This document shows, in pieces, positions 42,018-50,742 of a DNA stretch of 64,000 nucleotides. This DNA is from PALSA-612 sp964595575 (GTDB lineage: Bacteria; Actinomycetota; Thermoleophilia; Gaiellales; Gaiellaceae), in contig CAZQRA010000012.1 of the NCBI GenBank assembly GCA_964595575.1, positions 3,067 through 67,066 of the forward strand. The letters are read 5' to 3'. Under the pieces are notes generated by a model. It did no database searches. It was given only the letters and a program-made list of their open reading frames with translations, and was not told where the DNA came from. How positions within the stretch are numbered: the stretch's first letter is position 1; each line of letters starts with the position of its first letter. The position numbers and the translations under genes are program-made.

Positions 42018-43408
42018 GGAAAGCAGTAGGAGTCCGACGAGGCGTCGCCGCCCTCCAGGCGGATCTGGTGCGGTCGACGCCCGTCGAAGTCGGTGACCAG
42101 GAAGCGCGGGTCGAGGGTCAGTCCACCGTCCGGCGAAGCGTCGAGCTTGGCGATCCAGCCATCGAAGCCCCCGGGATAGAACTGGGTATCCCAGGAGGAG
42201 TAGAGGGAGTTGGAGACGTAGACGCGCCGGCCGTCACGACTGACCTCCACCATCTGGGGCCCGCCGCCGAGCGCGCCGGCGGCTGGGTGGGCAGCTCGCG
42301 AGACGATGCCGCCCAGCCGCGCCGACCCAGTCAGGCGAGGGTGGAACGGGTCGGAGACGTCGTACTGGCGCAGCTCGCCGGTGCCCCAGCAGGACACGTA
42401 CAGGAAGCGGTCGTCGAGCGACAGGTTGATGTCGGTGACGAGGGGCGGCACGGCGCCGAACTCAGCCAGAAGGGGTGGAAGCTCCTCAGGCGCCGCCGGC
42501 TCGGCCGGAATCGAGATCACCTTGCGCGCCTCCCAGTCCGCTCCGGTGTGGTGCCAGAGCCACACGGAGGCAGACAGGTCCTCCACCGAGAGCACGACCC
42601 CGACGAAGCCGTAGCGACGCCTGGGATCGTGGGCAGGGCGAAGCTCCAGCACCATCTGGTGCTCGTCGCCGAGCTCAAGTCGGCGCAGGTGACGGCGGCG
42701 GCGGAGGTCCCATACGTGCATCGCGTGACCGTACTCCCGGCCGAGCAGCTTTTCGGGGACGACGCCGTCCTCGAACATGGCAGGCGTACCCCACTCGCTG
42801 GAGACGAGAGTGTCGTAACCGATGTGCCACCAGAAGTCGTAGCTATAGCGCTGAGGCCCTCGGTCCACCTCCCAGGCGCCGAGGGGATCGAAGGACTCGC
42901 AGTCGAGGAGGAAGATTCCCCCCGCCTCGTCGGGTCCGTCGGCGCCGCCCAGGGCAGACACGTAGATCGCGTCGGGCCCGCAGTGCACCGTGTGTGGCCG
43001 TGAGTAGCCCGTCTTGTAGATGAGGTCTTCGGGCTCGATCACCTTGGCCACGGTGGGGTGGCGGGGATCGGACTTGGTGTCGACGACGTACACGCGGGAG
43101 GAGCGAAGACCGGGCACGATCAGGTAGCGCCGCTCCACGTGGGGGCGGGGAGCGGACGGGCACAGGGAGGCGCTGCAGGCGTTCCAGCCGAAGTGGTGGA
43201 CCTCGTCGCCTGGCTCGCGCAGCTCGAGCGTGGAGATCATCTGGCCATAGGTGGAGGAGCGCGGATCGAGGTCGACGACGCCCAGCGCATCGGGGCGGCC
43301 CTGCTGGGTCGGCTCGAGCAGGGCTACGTAGCCAAGGCGCTCGGGAGGCGCCTCCATGGCGAGCCGCGGCGACGGGTAGAAAGTCGGGTCCGGCGTCCAG
43401 CGCGCCAT
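42014..43408 (-). CDS. SBP56/SELENBP1 family protein, probable methanethiol oxidase
   Basis: This 464-aa protein aligns by eye with human SELENBP1 and bacterial MtoX along its length: HHFGWNACSASLC (redox Cys region), YLIVPGLRSSRVYVVDTKSD, HTVHCGPDAIYVSALGG, YSYDFWWHIGYDTLVSSEWG, GHAMHVWDLRRRRHLRRLEL and NLSLDDRFLYVSCWGTGELR. Characterised members oxidise methanethiol to formaldehyde, H2S and H2O2 using copper. The ATG at 43408 has AAGGAGGTG upstream; no export signal is visible, although some MtoX proteins are periplasmic. Formaldehyde could feed the serine cycle encoded upstream. Confidence 0.87.
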   Translation of the reverse strand: MARWTPDPTFYPSPRLAMEAPPERLGYVALLEPTQQGRPDALGVVDLDPRSSTYGQMISTLELREPGDEVHHFGWNACSASLCPSAPRPHVERRYLIVPGLRSSRVYVVDTKSDPRHPTVAKVIEPEDLIYKTGYSRPHTVHCGPDAIYVSALGGADGPDEAGGIFLLDCESFDPLGAWEVDRGPQRYSYDFWWHIGYDTLVSSEWGTPAMFEDGVVPEKLLGREYGHAMHVWDLRRRRHLRRLELGDEHQMVLELRPAHDPRRRYGFVGVVLSVEDLSASVWLWHHTGADWEARKVISIPAEPAAPEELPPLLAEFGAVPPLVTDINLSLDDRFLYVSCWGTGELRQYDVSDPFHPRLTGSARLGGIVSRAAHPAAGALGGGPQMVEVSRDGRRVYVSNSLYSSWDTQFYPGGFDGWIAKLDASPDGGLTLDPRFLVTDFDGRRPHQIRLEGGDASSDSYCFP

Positions 43409-43451
43409 CACCCACCTCCTTGGGCGTTGGTTTCCTTGTTGAAGCAGCGTT

Positions 43452-43480
43452 ACTATACCGAGTGAAGTATCGGAGGACAA
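43452..43480 (-). promoter_or_regulatory. promoter of the methanethiol-oxidase-like gene
   Basis: On the minus strand TTGTCC (43480-43475) and TATAGT (43457-43452) are separated by exactly 17 bp, a good sigma-70-type pair. A leader of about 37 nt with a ribosome site follows, unlike the leaderless genes nearby. Confidence 0.55.
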
Positions 43481-43533
43481 CAGGCCTGCTGCCCTAACCT
43501 GCGGCCCAGTCGACTAGGCCAAAGGGCTAAGGC

Positions 43534-44409
43534 TCAGCTGCCTGCGGGCTTCACCGGGTGGCCGCCGAACTGCTTGCGGAGGGCGGCGTTGACCTTGGCC
43601 GCGAACGACTCCTCCTGGCGGGAGGCAAAACGGGCAAACAGGGAGAGAGCGATCACGGGCGCAGGGACGCGCTCGGCGATGGCCGTCTCCACCGTCCAGC
43701 GCCCCTCCCCTGAGTCCTCCACGTAGCCGCGGATGGAGGCCAAGTCTGGATCCTCAGCCAGGGCCCGCTCCAGGAGCTCGAGAAGCCAGCCCCGTACCAC
43801 CGAGCCGTGCTGCCACAAGGAGGCGACCTGGCGGAGGTCGATCCCGAGCTCGGAGGCGCGCATGATCTCGAACCCCTCAGCCAGAGCTTGCATCATCCCG
43901 TACTCGATGCCGTTGTGCACCATCTTCACGAAGTGCCCCGCCCCGGAGGGGCCGACGTGGGCGTAGCCTCCTTCCTGGGCGAGATCGCGGAGGATGGGCT
44001 CGATCCGGCGGAAACCCTCCTCGGGTCCCCCCACCATCACGCAGTAGCCGTTCTCCAGGCCCCAGATCCCGCCCGAGACGCCGGCGTCCAGGAAGTGGAT
44101 GCCCTTCTCGGTCGCTTGGGCGGCCCTGCGCTGCGAGTCGCGGAAGTTGGAGTTGGCCCCGTCGACGAGGACGTCCCCTTCGTCGAGCAGGGGAAGGAGG
44201 GCCTGGAAGGCCCCCTCGGTGGGGTCGCCGGCCGGGATCATGAGCCAGAGGACGCGGGGCGGCTCCAGCCTTCCCGCCAGCTCCGGCAGCGATCGCGCGG
44301 TGCGCTCGGGAGCCGTGCGGGCGTAGGTCTCCACCTCGTGCCCGGCCCGGCGCAAGCGCTCGGTCATGTTGGCGCCCATCCGCCCCAGTCCCACCATGCC
44401 TAGCCTCAT
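43534..44409 (-). CDS. gnd: 6-phosphogluconate dehydrogenase, decarboxylating, short form
   Basis: This 291-aa enzyme begins MRLGMVGLGRMGANMTERLR (NADP/NAD Rossmann motif) and contains DGANSNFRDSQRR, FLDAGVSGGIWGLENGYCVM, and the catalytic HFVKMVHNGIEYGMMQA with Lys and Asn. It is the short, often NAD-preferring form of about 300 aa instead of about 470. The ATG at 44409 overlaps the pgi stop by 4 nt. It converts 6-phosphogluconate to ribulose 5-phosphate, the substrate of the phosphoribulokinase above. Confidence 0.9.
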   Translation of the reverse strand: MRLGMVGLGRMGANMTERLRRAGHEVETYARTAPERTARSLPELAGRLEPPRVLWLMIPAGDPTEGAFQALLPLLDEGDVLVDGANSNFRDSQRRAAQATEKGIHFLDAGVSGGIWGLENGYCVMVGGPEEGFRRIEPILRDLAQEGGYAHVGPSGAGHFVKMVHNGIEYGMMQALAEGFEIMRASELGIDLRQVASLWQHGSVVRGWLLELLERALAEDPDLASIRGYVEDSGEGRWTVETAIAERVPAPVIALSLFARFASRQEESFAAKVNAALRKQFGGHPVKPAGS

Positions 44410-45764
44410 AGCTCCTCCAGTCTCACTCGAGCGACCCTGCGGCCGCGTTGTCGTAGCGCTGCGTAGTCCCCCTCGGCCTGCGCCTGGATGAGCCGCTTGA
44501 ACCCGAAGGGACGCCCAGGGATAGAGAGCTCCTGCCCGGGATCGTCGACGACCTGGACGAAGATGCCGGTGGCAGGACCGCCCTTGTGGAGCTGGCCGGT
44601 GGAGTGGAGGTAGCGGGGGCCGAGACCCACCGTCACCACGCAGCCCGTGCCCCGGGCGAGGCGGACGAGCGGCTCCAGCTCCTGCTCCCGGGCAGGGTCG
44701 ATGAAGGCCAGGACGGCGATGTAGTCCCCCAGCCGCGCCTGCTCGAGCAAGGTCTCGACTGCCCCCATCCCCTCGAGACCTGTCCCAGGGTCTGTCCCCC
44801 GGACACGGCCGAAGAGGAGGGCCTCGGTTCGCTCCTTGGTCTCCTGCACGTCGGGCTGGTCGAAGGGGTTGACCCCGAGGATGGATCCGGCCACAGCCAC
44901 GGCCAGCTCGAAGCGAAAGAACTCGCCACCGAGATCCCAGGGATCGTCGAGACGCACCTCGACCCACTGGCGATCGGCTCCCTGGGGCCGCTCCCCCGGC
45001 GCCGGCACCAGCCCCTTGCCGTCCTTCCCGGTCGACTCGGCGATGAGCTGCTCCAGCCAGAACCCGAACCCGAACGGATTTGCGCTCACGACCTTGTCGC
45101 GGCCCTGACGCCAGCCGAAGCCCAGGGCAAGCCCGGTCTCCAGCCCCGGATTGGCGGCCGCCTCGCGACACGCCTCCCGCATGCGCTCCGCCCGCTCGAG
45201 CACTCGATCGACCTCGATACCGCCGAGGAGGGCGGGGACGAGGCCGAAGGGGGACAGGGCCGAGTAGCGACCGCCGATCGAGGGCTCGCCCGCCACCGTA
45301 GCGATGCCCCGAGCCGAGGCCAGTTCCTCGAGAGGCGAGCCTGGGTCGGTGATCACGAGGAACCGCTCCTTCCTCCTCCTCGTCCGCTCCCACAAGAAGT
45401 CGAAGTGGCAACGAGTCTCGAGCGTCGTCCCCGACTTCGAGGCCACCACGAACAGCGCCCCCTCGAGCTCGAGCCGGCGGATGAGCCCAGGATGGGTGGT
45501 GTCGAGTACCTCGATCGGGGCCCCCAAGGCCTGCCCGTAGACGAGGGGAGCCAGGCTGGAGCCGCCCATGCCCACCACCACTACCCGCTCGTACTCGTAG
45601 GCGTCGCGCAGGCTCTGAAGCTCGGGCAGCCGCTCGCGCATCCGCAGCGGCTCGTCCAGCCAGCCCAGCCACTGGGCCTCGTCGCGGCCCGTCCAGACCG
45701 TCGGGTCGCGCTCCCAGATTCGCTCCAGGAGCTCGTCCGGGGCGAGGTCGTCAGGCAGCGGCAA
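44406..45764 (-). CDS. pgi: Glucose-6-phosphate isomerase
   Basis: This 452-aa enzyme shows the sugar-isomerase phosphate loop VVVVGMGGSSLAPLVYGQAL, FVVASKSGTTLETRCHFDF and the late region GPRYLHSTGQLHKGGPATG with the catalytic His. It is shorter than classical PGI (about 550 aa) and matches the compact actinobacterial type. It overlaps the transaldolase gene by 14 nt. Confidence 0.92.
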   Translation of the reverse strand: MPLPDDLAPDELLERIWERDPTVWTGRDEAQWLGWLDEPLRMRERLPELQSLRDAYEYERVVVVGMGGSSLAPLVYGQALGAPIEVLDTTHPGLIRRLELEGALFVVASKSGTTLETRCHFDFLWERTRRRKERFLVITDPGSPLEELASARGIATVAGEPSIGGRYSALSPFGLVPALLGGIEVDRVLERAERMREACREAAANPGLETGLALGFGWRQGRDKVVSANPFGFGFWLEQLIAESTGKDGKGLVPAPGERPQGADRQWVEVRLDDPWDLGGEFFRFELAVAVAGSILGVNPFDQPDVQETKERTEALLFGRVRGTDPGTGLEGMGAVETLLEQARLGDYIAVLAFIDPAREQELEPLVRLARGTGCVVTVGLGPRYLHSTGQLHKGGPATGIFVQVVDDPGQELSIPGRPFGFKRLIQAQAEGDYAALRQRGRRVARVRLEEL

Positions 45765-46857
45765 GCTCTCCCTGCTTGGCCCGAATCCCGTCGAGAAGCT
45801 CGGCGAAGGAGTCGGAGAACTTGCGCACTCCCTCCTCCTCCAACGTCGCCGTGACGTCCTCGTAGTCGATCCCGGCCTCGGCCACCTGCTCGAACAGGCG
45901 TCGGGCCTCGTCTACGCCCTCCTCCAGGGTGAGCGCCGCCCGCCCGTGATCCTGGAACGCCCGGATCGTCTCCTCGGGCATCGTGTTCACGGTGTCGGGC
46001 CCGATCAAGGGCTCGACGTAGAGGACATCCGAGTAGGCGGGGTTCTTGGTCGAGGTCGAGGCCCACAAGCACCACTGCTTGGAGGCCCCCTTCGACTCCA
46101 GGAACGCCCACCGCTCTCCCGCGAACACCTCCTTCCACTGCTGGTAGGCAAGCTTGGCATTGGCCACGGCCAGCTTCCCCTTGAGGTGGTCGAAGCCGCC
46201 AATCTCGTCCAGGCGTCGATCGGTCTCGGTGTCGACGCGGGAGACGAAGAAGCTGGCCACGGACGATACCGGCCGGGGATCCCCGCCGCTCGCGACCAAG
46301 CGCTCGAGCCCTCGGATGTAGGCGTCCATCACCTGCCGGTGGCGACGGAGCGAGAAGATGAGGGTGACGTTGATGGAGCGTCCGGCGGCGATGACGTCCT
46401 CGATGGCAGCCAGCCCCGGCTCGGTGGCAGGGATCTTCACGTACAGGTTGGGGCGGTCGAGGAGGGCGTGCAGGCGCATCGCCTCCTCGAAGGTGGCCTC
46501 GGTGTCGTAGGCAAGGCCGGGATCGACCTCCAGGGAGACGTAGCCGCGAAGGCCGCGACCGCCGTCCCACACGGAGCGCAGGAGGTCGCAGGCGTCCCCC
46601 ACGTCGCGACCGGCCAGGGCCAGGAAGATCTCCTTGGCGTCGGTCTCCTCGCGAGCGAGCTGGCGCAACTGGGCGTCGTAGCGGTCTCCCTGGGACAGCG
46701 CCTTCTGGAAGATGGTGGGGTTGGAGGTCACGCCCGTGATCGCGTCCTCCTCCACCATCCGGGCGAGCTTCCCTGTCTCCAGGAGGTCGCGGGACAGAAA
46801 GTCGATCCAGACGCTCTGGCCGAGCTGCGAGAGTCGATGAAGGGGGGTCTCAGGCAT
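45751..46857 (-). CDS. tal: Transaldolase
   Basis: This 368-aa enzyme has DAITGVTSNPTIFQKAL, the Schiff-base Lys in NLYVKIPATEPGL, and INVTLIFSLRRHRQVMDAY, followed by WASTSTKNPAYSD. The length is that of the TalB-like long form found in actinobacteria and cyanobacteria, often linked or fused to PGI. It works with transketolase in the pentose phosphate pathway. It overlaps the transketolase gene by 8 nt. Confidence 0.94.
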   Translation of the reverse strand: MPETPLHRLSQLGQSVWIDFLSRDLLETGKLARMVEEDAITGVTSNPTIFQKALSQGDRYDAQLRQLAREETDAKEIFLALAGRDVGDACDLLRSVWDGGRGLRGYVSLEVDPGLAYDTEATFEEAMRLHALLDRPNLYVKIPATEPGLAAIEDVIAAGRSINVTLIFSLRRHRQVMDAYIRGLERLVASGGDPRPVSSVASFFVSRVDTETDRRLDEIGGFDHLKGKLAVANAKLAYQQWKEVFAGERWAFLESKGASKQWCLWASTSTKNPAYSDVLYVEPLIGPDTVNTMPEETIRAFQDHGRAALTLEEGVDEARRLFEQVAEAGIDYEDVTATLEEEGVRKFSDSFAELLDGIRAKQGELAAA

Positions 46858-48880
46858 GCTTCTCCATCCTTTCTACGAGGGCGAGCGCCCGACTGGTCAC
46901 GTTCTCGACGCTGAAGCCGAGCTTGGCGAGGACGGTGGGACCGGGGGCGGAGGCCCCGAACCGCTCCAGCGCCACCACCTCGCCGTCCTCCCCTACCCAG
47001 CGCTCCCAGCCCTGAGCTACGCCCGCCTCGACCGCCAGTCGAGCCCGCGTCTCGGGAGGTAGCACCTCCTCCCGGTACGACCTCGGCTGGAGGGCGAAGA
47101 GCTCCCAGCAGGGCATGGACACGACCCGCACCCGACTGCCGTTCTCGGCCGCGATCCGCCGGGCCGCCTCCAAGCAGAGGGAAACCTCGGAGCCGGTGCC
47201 GATGAGGATGAGGTCGGGCTCGGACTCGGGGTGGGAGTCCCAGTAGACGTAGGCGCCCCGTTCCAGCCCTGCCGCCGAGCCGAAGCCCTCGCCCCGGGGA
47301 AGCGTGGGCACCTTCTGCCGGGTGAGGGCGATCGCCACCGGCCCGTCCTCGCGCTCCAGGGCCACCTTCCAGGCGAAGGCGGTCTCGTTGGCATCGCAGG
47401 GACGCACGACCCACAGGCGGGGAATGGCCCGGAGCGCGGCCAGGTGCTCCACCGGCTGGTGGGTAGGGCCGTCCTCGCCCAGGCCGATCGAGTCGTGGGA
47501 GAACACCCACACCACCGGAAGCCCCATCAGGGCAGAGAGGCGCAGCGCGGGCCGCATGTAGTCGGAGAAGACGAGGAAGGTGGAGCCGAAGGGCTTGACC
47601 ACACCCCCGTGCAGGGCGATCCCGTTCACGATCGCCCCCATGGCGTGCTCGCGAATGCCGAAGGCGATGTTGCGCCCGGCGTGACTGCGAGCGAAGACGC
47701 CGCCTCCCACCAGCTCGGCCCTGGTCGACTCGAGCAGGTCGGCCACCCCTCCGACCATGGTCGGGACGTAGCGCTTGACGGCGTTCAACACGGCCTTGCC
47801 AGCGTCCCGGGTGGCCATGTCCGTGCCCTCGGGGAACACCGGCAGCGCGTGGGCGAGGCCGGCGCGGGCACGGCCCGAGTGCACCTGGTCCCAGTCCTCG
47901 CGCAAATCCGGGAAGGCCTCCGCCCACCGCTGGAACCGCTCCCGCCAGGCCGCCTCGAGCTGGGAGCCGCGGGGGCGCTGGTCCATGTGCTCGTACACCC
48001 CGGGCGGCACGTGGAAGGAGAGCTCCGGATCGAAGCCCAGGAGCTCCTTGGTCGCCCGCACCTCCGCCTCCCCCAGGGGGGCTCCGTGCGCTTTGGCGGT
48101 ATCGACGGCGTGGGGAGCCGGGTAGGCGATGTGGCTGCGGACGATCACCAGCGAGGGTCGCTCGACCTCGGCACAGGCGGCAGCTAGAGCCGACCGCAGG
48201 GCATCGAGGTCGTTCACGTCGGCGACCTCCAGCACCTGCCAGCCGTAAGCGCGGAAGCGGGCCGCCTTGTCCTCGGTGTCGAAGGTCAGCGAGGTGGGGC
48301 CGTCGATCGTGATCCGATTGTCGTCGTAGACGTAGACGAGCTTGCCCAGGCCGAGGTGGCCGGCGAGGGAGGCTGCCTCCGCCGACACCCCCTCCATGAG
48401 GTCGCCGTCGGAGCAGAGGGCGAACACGCGGTGGTCGACCACGACGTGGCGGGGACGGTTGTAGCGCTGCGCCAGGAAGCGCTCGGCGATGGCCATCCCG
48501 ACCCCGTTGGCGAACCCCTGCCCTAGAGGGCCGGTGGTCGTCTCCACGCCCGGGGTGAGGTGGCGCTCGGGGTGGCCGGGGGTGACCGAGCCCCACTGCC
48601 TGAAGCGGCGAAGCTCGTCCATGGGCAGGTCGTAGCCGGTGAGGTGGAGGAGGGCGTACTGGAGGATGCAGGCGTGCCCGGCAGAGAGGACGAAGCGGTC
48701 GCGGTTGGGCCAGTCGGGGTTGGCGGGGTTGTGGCGCAGGAACTCCCTGTAGATCACGTAGGCGACTGGGGCCAGCGCCATCGCCGTGCCCGGGTGACCG
48801 GCGTTCGCCGACTGCACCGCGTCCATGGCCAGGACGCGGATGGTGTCGATCGACAGCCGCTCGAGATCGCCTTCGCTCAC
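46850..48880 (-). CDS. tkt: Transketolase
   Basis: This 676-aa ThDP enzyme has SANAGHPGTAMALAPVAYV, TGPLGQGFANGVGMAIAE, the ThDP/Mg region CSDGDLMEGVSAEAASLAGH, and HDSIGLGEDGPTHQPVEHLA in the central domain. The GTG at 48880 is chosen because a TATCGT box lies 7 nt upstream. It is the first gene of the tkt-tal-pgi-gnd operon, which would supply ribulose 5-phosphate and NAD(P)H. Confidence 0.95.
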   Translation of the reverse strand: MSEGDLERLSIDTIRVLAMDAVQSANAGHPGTAMALAPVAYVIYREFLRHNPANPDWPNRDRFVLSAGHACILQYALLHLTGYDLPMDELRRFRQWGSVTPGHPERHLTPGVETTTGPLGQGFANGVGMAIAERFLAQRYNRPRHVVVDHRVFALCSDGDLMEGVSAEAASLAGHLGLGKLVYVYDDNRITIDGPTSLTFDTEDKAARFRAYGWQVLEVADVNDLDALRSALAAACAEVERPSLVIVRSHIAYPAPHAVDTAKAHGAPLGEAEVRATKELLGFDPELSFHVPPGVYEHMDQRPRGSQLEAAWRERFQRWAEAFPDLREDWDQVHSGRARAGLAHALPVFPEGTDMATRDAGKAVLNAVKRYVPTMVGGVADLLESTRAELVGGGVFARSHAGRNIAFGIREHAMGAIVNGIALHGGVVKPFGSTFLVFSDYMRPALRLSALMGLPVVWVFSHDSIGLGEDGPTHQPVEHLAALRAIPRLWVVRPCDANETAFAWKVALEREDGPVAIALTRQKVPTLPRGEGFGSAAGLERGAYVYWDSHPESEPDLILIGTGSEVSLCLEAARRIAAENGSRVRVVSMPCWELFALQPRSYREEVLPPETRARLAVEAGVAQGWERWVGEDGEVVALERFGASAPGPTVLAKLGFSVENVTSRALALVERMEKHA

Positions 48881-48887
48881 CAGCCTA

Positions 48888-48893
48888 ACGATA
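48888..48893 (-). promoter_or_regulatory. -10-like TATCGT for tkt
   Basis: On the minus strand TATCGT is followed by 7 nt and the GTG at 48880. This spacing implies a leaderless transcript of the pentose phosphate operon. Confidence 0.45.
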
Positions 48894-48973
48894 CGCGCTA
48901 CCCGCAGGCGGGCGGCCGGTCGAGCGCGCGCCCGCGGCGCAGGGAGCCCCCTCTGGCCGTTACGGCCCCGGCC

Positions 48974-49062
48974 GAGGGACAGACCCTCGGACATGCTCGA
49001 GGCGGCCATGGCCGGGGGACAGACCCTCGGACGTGGCCGAGCAGGCCACCGGACCCTCGGGC
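48974..49062. repeat. dispersed palindromic repeat, tandem copies 2-4
   Basis: GGGACAGACCCTCGGACATG (unit from 48974) is followed 40 bp later by GGGGACAGACCCTCGGACGT and 30 bp after that by a partial copy, GACCCTCGGGCGTGG. Each has a GGGACAGACCC or GAGGG/CCCTC hairpin core. The first matches the copy at 8060-8081. It lies between the divergent tkt and U32-like genes. Confidence 0.6.
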
Positions 49063-49098
49063 GTGGCGAGCGTGCCCGCGCGGGGGGTGGGAGAGAAG

Positions 49099-49104
49099 TA
49101 GACT
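49099..49104 (+). promoter_or_regulatory. -10 element TAGACT for the U32-like gene
   Basis: TAGACT is followed by 6 nt and the ATG at 49111, the leaderless spacing. There is no Shine-Dalgarno sequence. Confidence 0.5.
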
Positions 49105-49110
49105 GGCCGC

Positions 49111-50070
49111 ATGTCCTCGACTCGGGACGCCCTGGCCGCGCTCGGCCTTCCGCCCGGCGACCTCCACCACCTGCCTACGTCGGACAAGCGCTTTCCCGAC
49201 GGAGCCCAGTACCGGATCGAGATCCCGAGCACCGAGGGGCCGCGCTGCTTGGAGGCAGTGCTCGAGGAGGCAGAGCGGCTAGGCGTACGGGTTCACCGGG
49301 TGTCGCAGGGGTCGGGGGTGTTCCTCCATTCCGACTCCGAGCTAGACGCCATGGCCCAGCTGGCCGCCGAGGCTCGAGTGGAGGTGAGCCTGTTCACGCG
49401 GCCGAGCGCCGCCTGGGGGCTCTCGGCCGCGGCCCGGGCGCCCGCGGGCGGCGTCCTCGCCCCCGTCGCCCATGGCCAAGAGCAGGTGGTGGCCTGCCTG
49501 GACGACGCCCGTCGCGCCGCCGAGCGTGGCTTTCGCTCGGTACTCGTCGCCGACATCGGCGTCCTCTACGCCTTCTCGGCCCTGCGCCAAGCCGGCGAGC
49601 TTCCGGCCGACATGCAGGCCAAGGTGTCGGTCATGCTGCCGGCCGCCAACCCGGCCGCAGCCCGCGTGCTCGAGCAGCTGGGGGCGAGCACCATCAACCT
49701 CCCCACCGACCTTTCCCTCGCCGAGATCGCCGCCATCCGAGCCGCCGTCGACTGCCCCTTGGACGTCTACGTCGAGGCCCCCGACGCCCTGGGCGGTTTC
49801 GTGCGCCTCCACGAGATCCCCGAGCTCGTTCGGATCGCCGCTCCCGTGTACATCAAGTTCGGGCTGCGCAACGCTCCCGACGTCTACCCGGCAGGCACCC
49901 ACCTGGAGGCGGTCACGGTGGCCCTCGCCCGCGAGCGCGTGCGGCGGGCCCGGCTCGGGCTGGAGCTGCTCGCACGCTCGGGCTTGGAGGCGGCGACATC
50001 CGAGCTGGGAGCCGCAGGCTTAGCCGTTCCCGTCGTGGTAGCTCGAACGGCCGCGTCAGGCCCAGCCTAG
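49111..50070 (+). CDS. Peptidase U32-like TIM-barrel protein
   Basis: This 319-aa protein resembles the U32 peptidase family in its barrel core: STEGPRCLEAVLEEAERLG, VLVADIGVLYAFSALRQAGE, LEQLGASTINLPTDLSLAEI and the C-terminal APVYIKFGLRNAPDVYPAGT. The Cys-rich U32 signature of YegQ-type enzymes is not present. Known members act in tRNA or ubiquinone hydroxylation or in collagen degradation, so the role here is open. It is convergent with the ANTAR regulator gene, whose stop overlaps by 4 nt. Confidence 0.6.
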   Translation: MSSTRDALAALGLPPGDLHHLPTSDKRFPDGAQYRIEIPSTEGPRCLEAVLEEAERLGVRVHRVSQGSGVFLHSDSELDAMAQLAAEARVEVSLFTRPSAAWGLSAAARAPAGGVLAPVAHGQEQVVACLDDARRAAERGFRSVLVADIGVLYAFSALRQAGELPADMQAKVSVMLPAANPAAARVLEQLGASTINLPTDLSLAEIAAIRAAVDCPLDVYVEAPDALGGFVRLHEIPELVRIAAPVYIKFGLRNAPDVYPAGTHLEAVTVALARERVRRARLGLELLARSGLEAATSELGAAGLAVPVVVARTAASGPA

Positions 50071-50642
50071 CTCACCTCGTTCCCGAACGTGGCGATCAGC
50101 GCCTCGGCTACCACCTTGAGCGGACGGCCGGAGATCTGGCTCGCCCGGCGCAGGCGCTCGAACGCCTGCTGCTCGGTGAGGTTCTCCTTGGCCATGAGCA
50201 GTCCCTTCGCGCGCTCGATCGCCTTGCGGGCGGCCAGGGCCTCGGCCAGCGACTCCGCCTCCTCGCGCAGGGCTTGGAGCTCCTCGTGGCGGGCGCGGGC
50301 GGTGGCGATGGCGGGCACCAGGTCCTGCTCGCGGAAGGGCTTGACCAGGTAGCCGAAGACCCCGGCCTCGACCGCACGGGACACGAGCTCCTCCTGGCCG
50401 TAGGCGGTGAGCATCACGATGGGGATGGGCCGCTCGTCGAGGATGCGCCTGGCTGCCTCGATCCCGTCCAAGCGAGGCATCTTCACGTCCAGGACGGCGA
50501 GGTCGGGCTTCTCCGCGCGGGCGAGCTCGACCGCCTCCACGCCGTCGCGCGCCTCGGCGCAGACCTCGAAGCCGGCCTTCTCGAGGAGGGCACGGAGGTC
50601 GAGCCGGATGATGGTCTCGTCCTCGGCGATCAGGATGCGCAC
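50067..50642 (-). CDS. ANTAR-domain response regulator (RNA-binding antiterminator)
   Basis: This 191-aa protein has a receiver domain (about 1-120) with the acidic pair AEDET, phospho-Asp 52 in LDVKMP, the Thr in LTAYG and the Lys in YLVKPF, a coiled-coil linker, and a C-terminal ANTAR domain with AIERAKGLLMAKENLTEQQ and FERLRRASQ. ANTAR proteins bind paired RNA hairpins and prevent formation of a terminator. A GAF/HisKA_2 kinase gene lies 100 bp upstream on the same strand, its natural partner. The targets may be the leader hairpins of glnA and glnK-amt described below. Confidence 0.92.
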   Translation of the reverse strand: MRILIAEDETIIRLDLRALLEKAGFEVCAEARDGVEAVELARAEKPDLAVLDVKMPRLDGIEAARRILDERPIPIVMLTAYGQEELVSRAVEAGVFGYLVKPFREQDLVPAIATARARHEELQALREEAESLAEALAARKAIERAKGLLMAKENLTEQQAFERLRRASQISGRPLKVVAEALIATFGNEVS

Positions 50643-50742
50643 GGTCTCACACCTTCGTCACAGAGGCGTGTGCCACGCGTCACAGATTTCTCGCTAGGCT
50701 GGAAGCGGGTGGAGGCATGGGGTGGCCCCAGGGCCGAGGACG

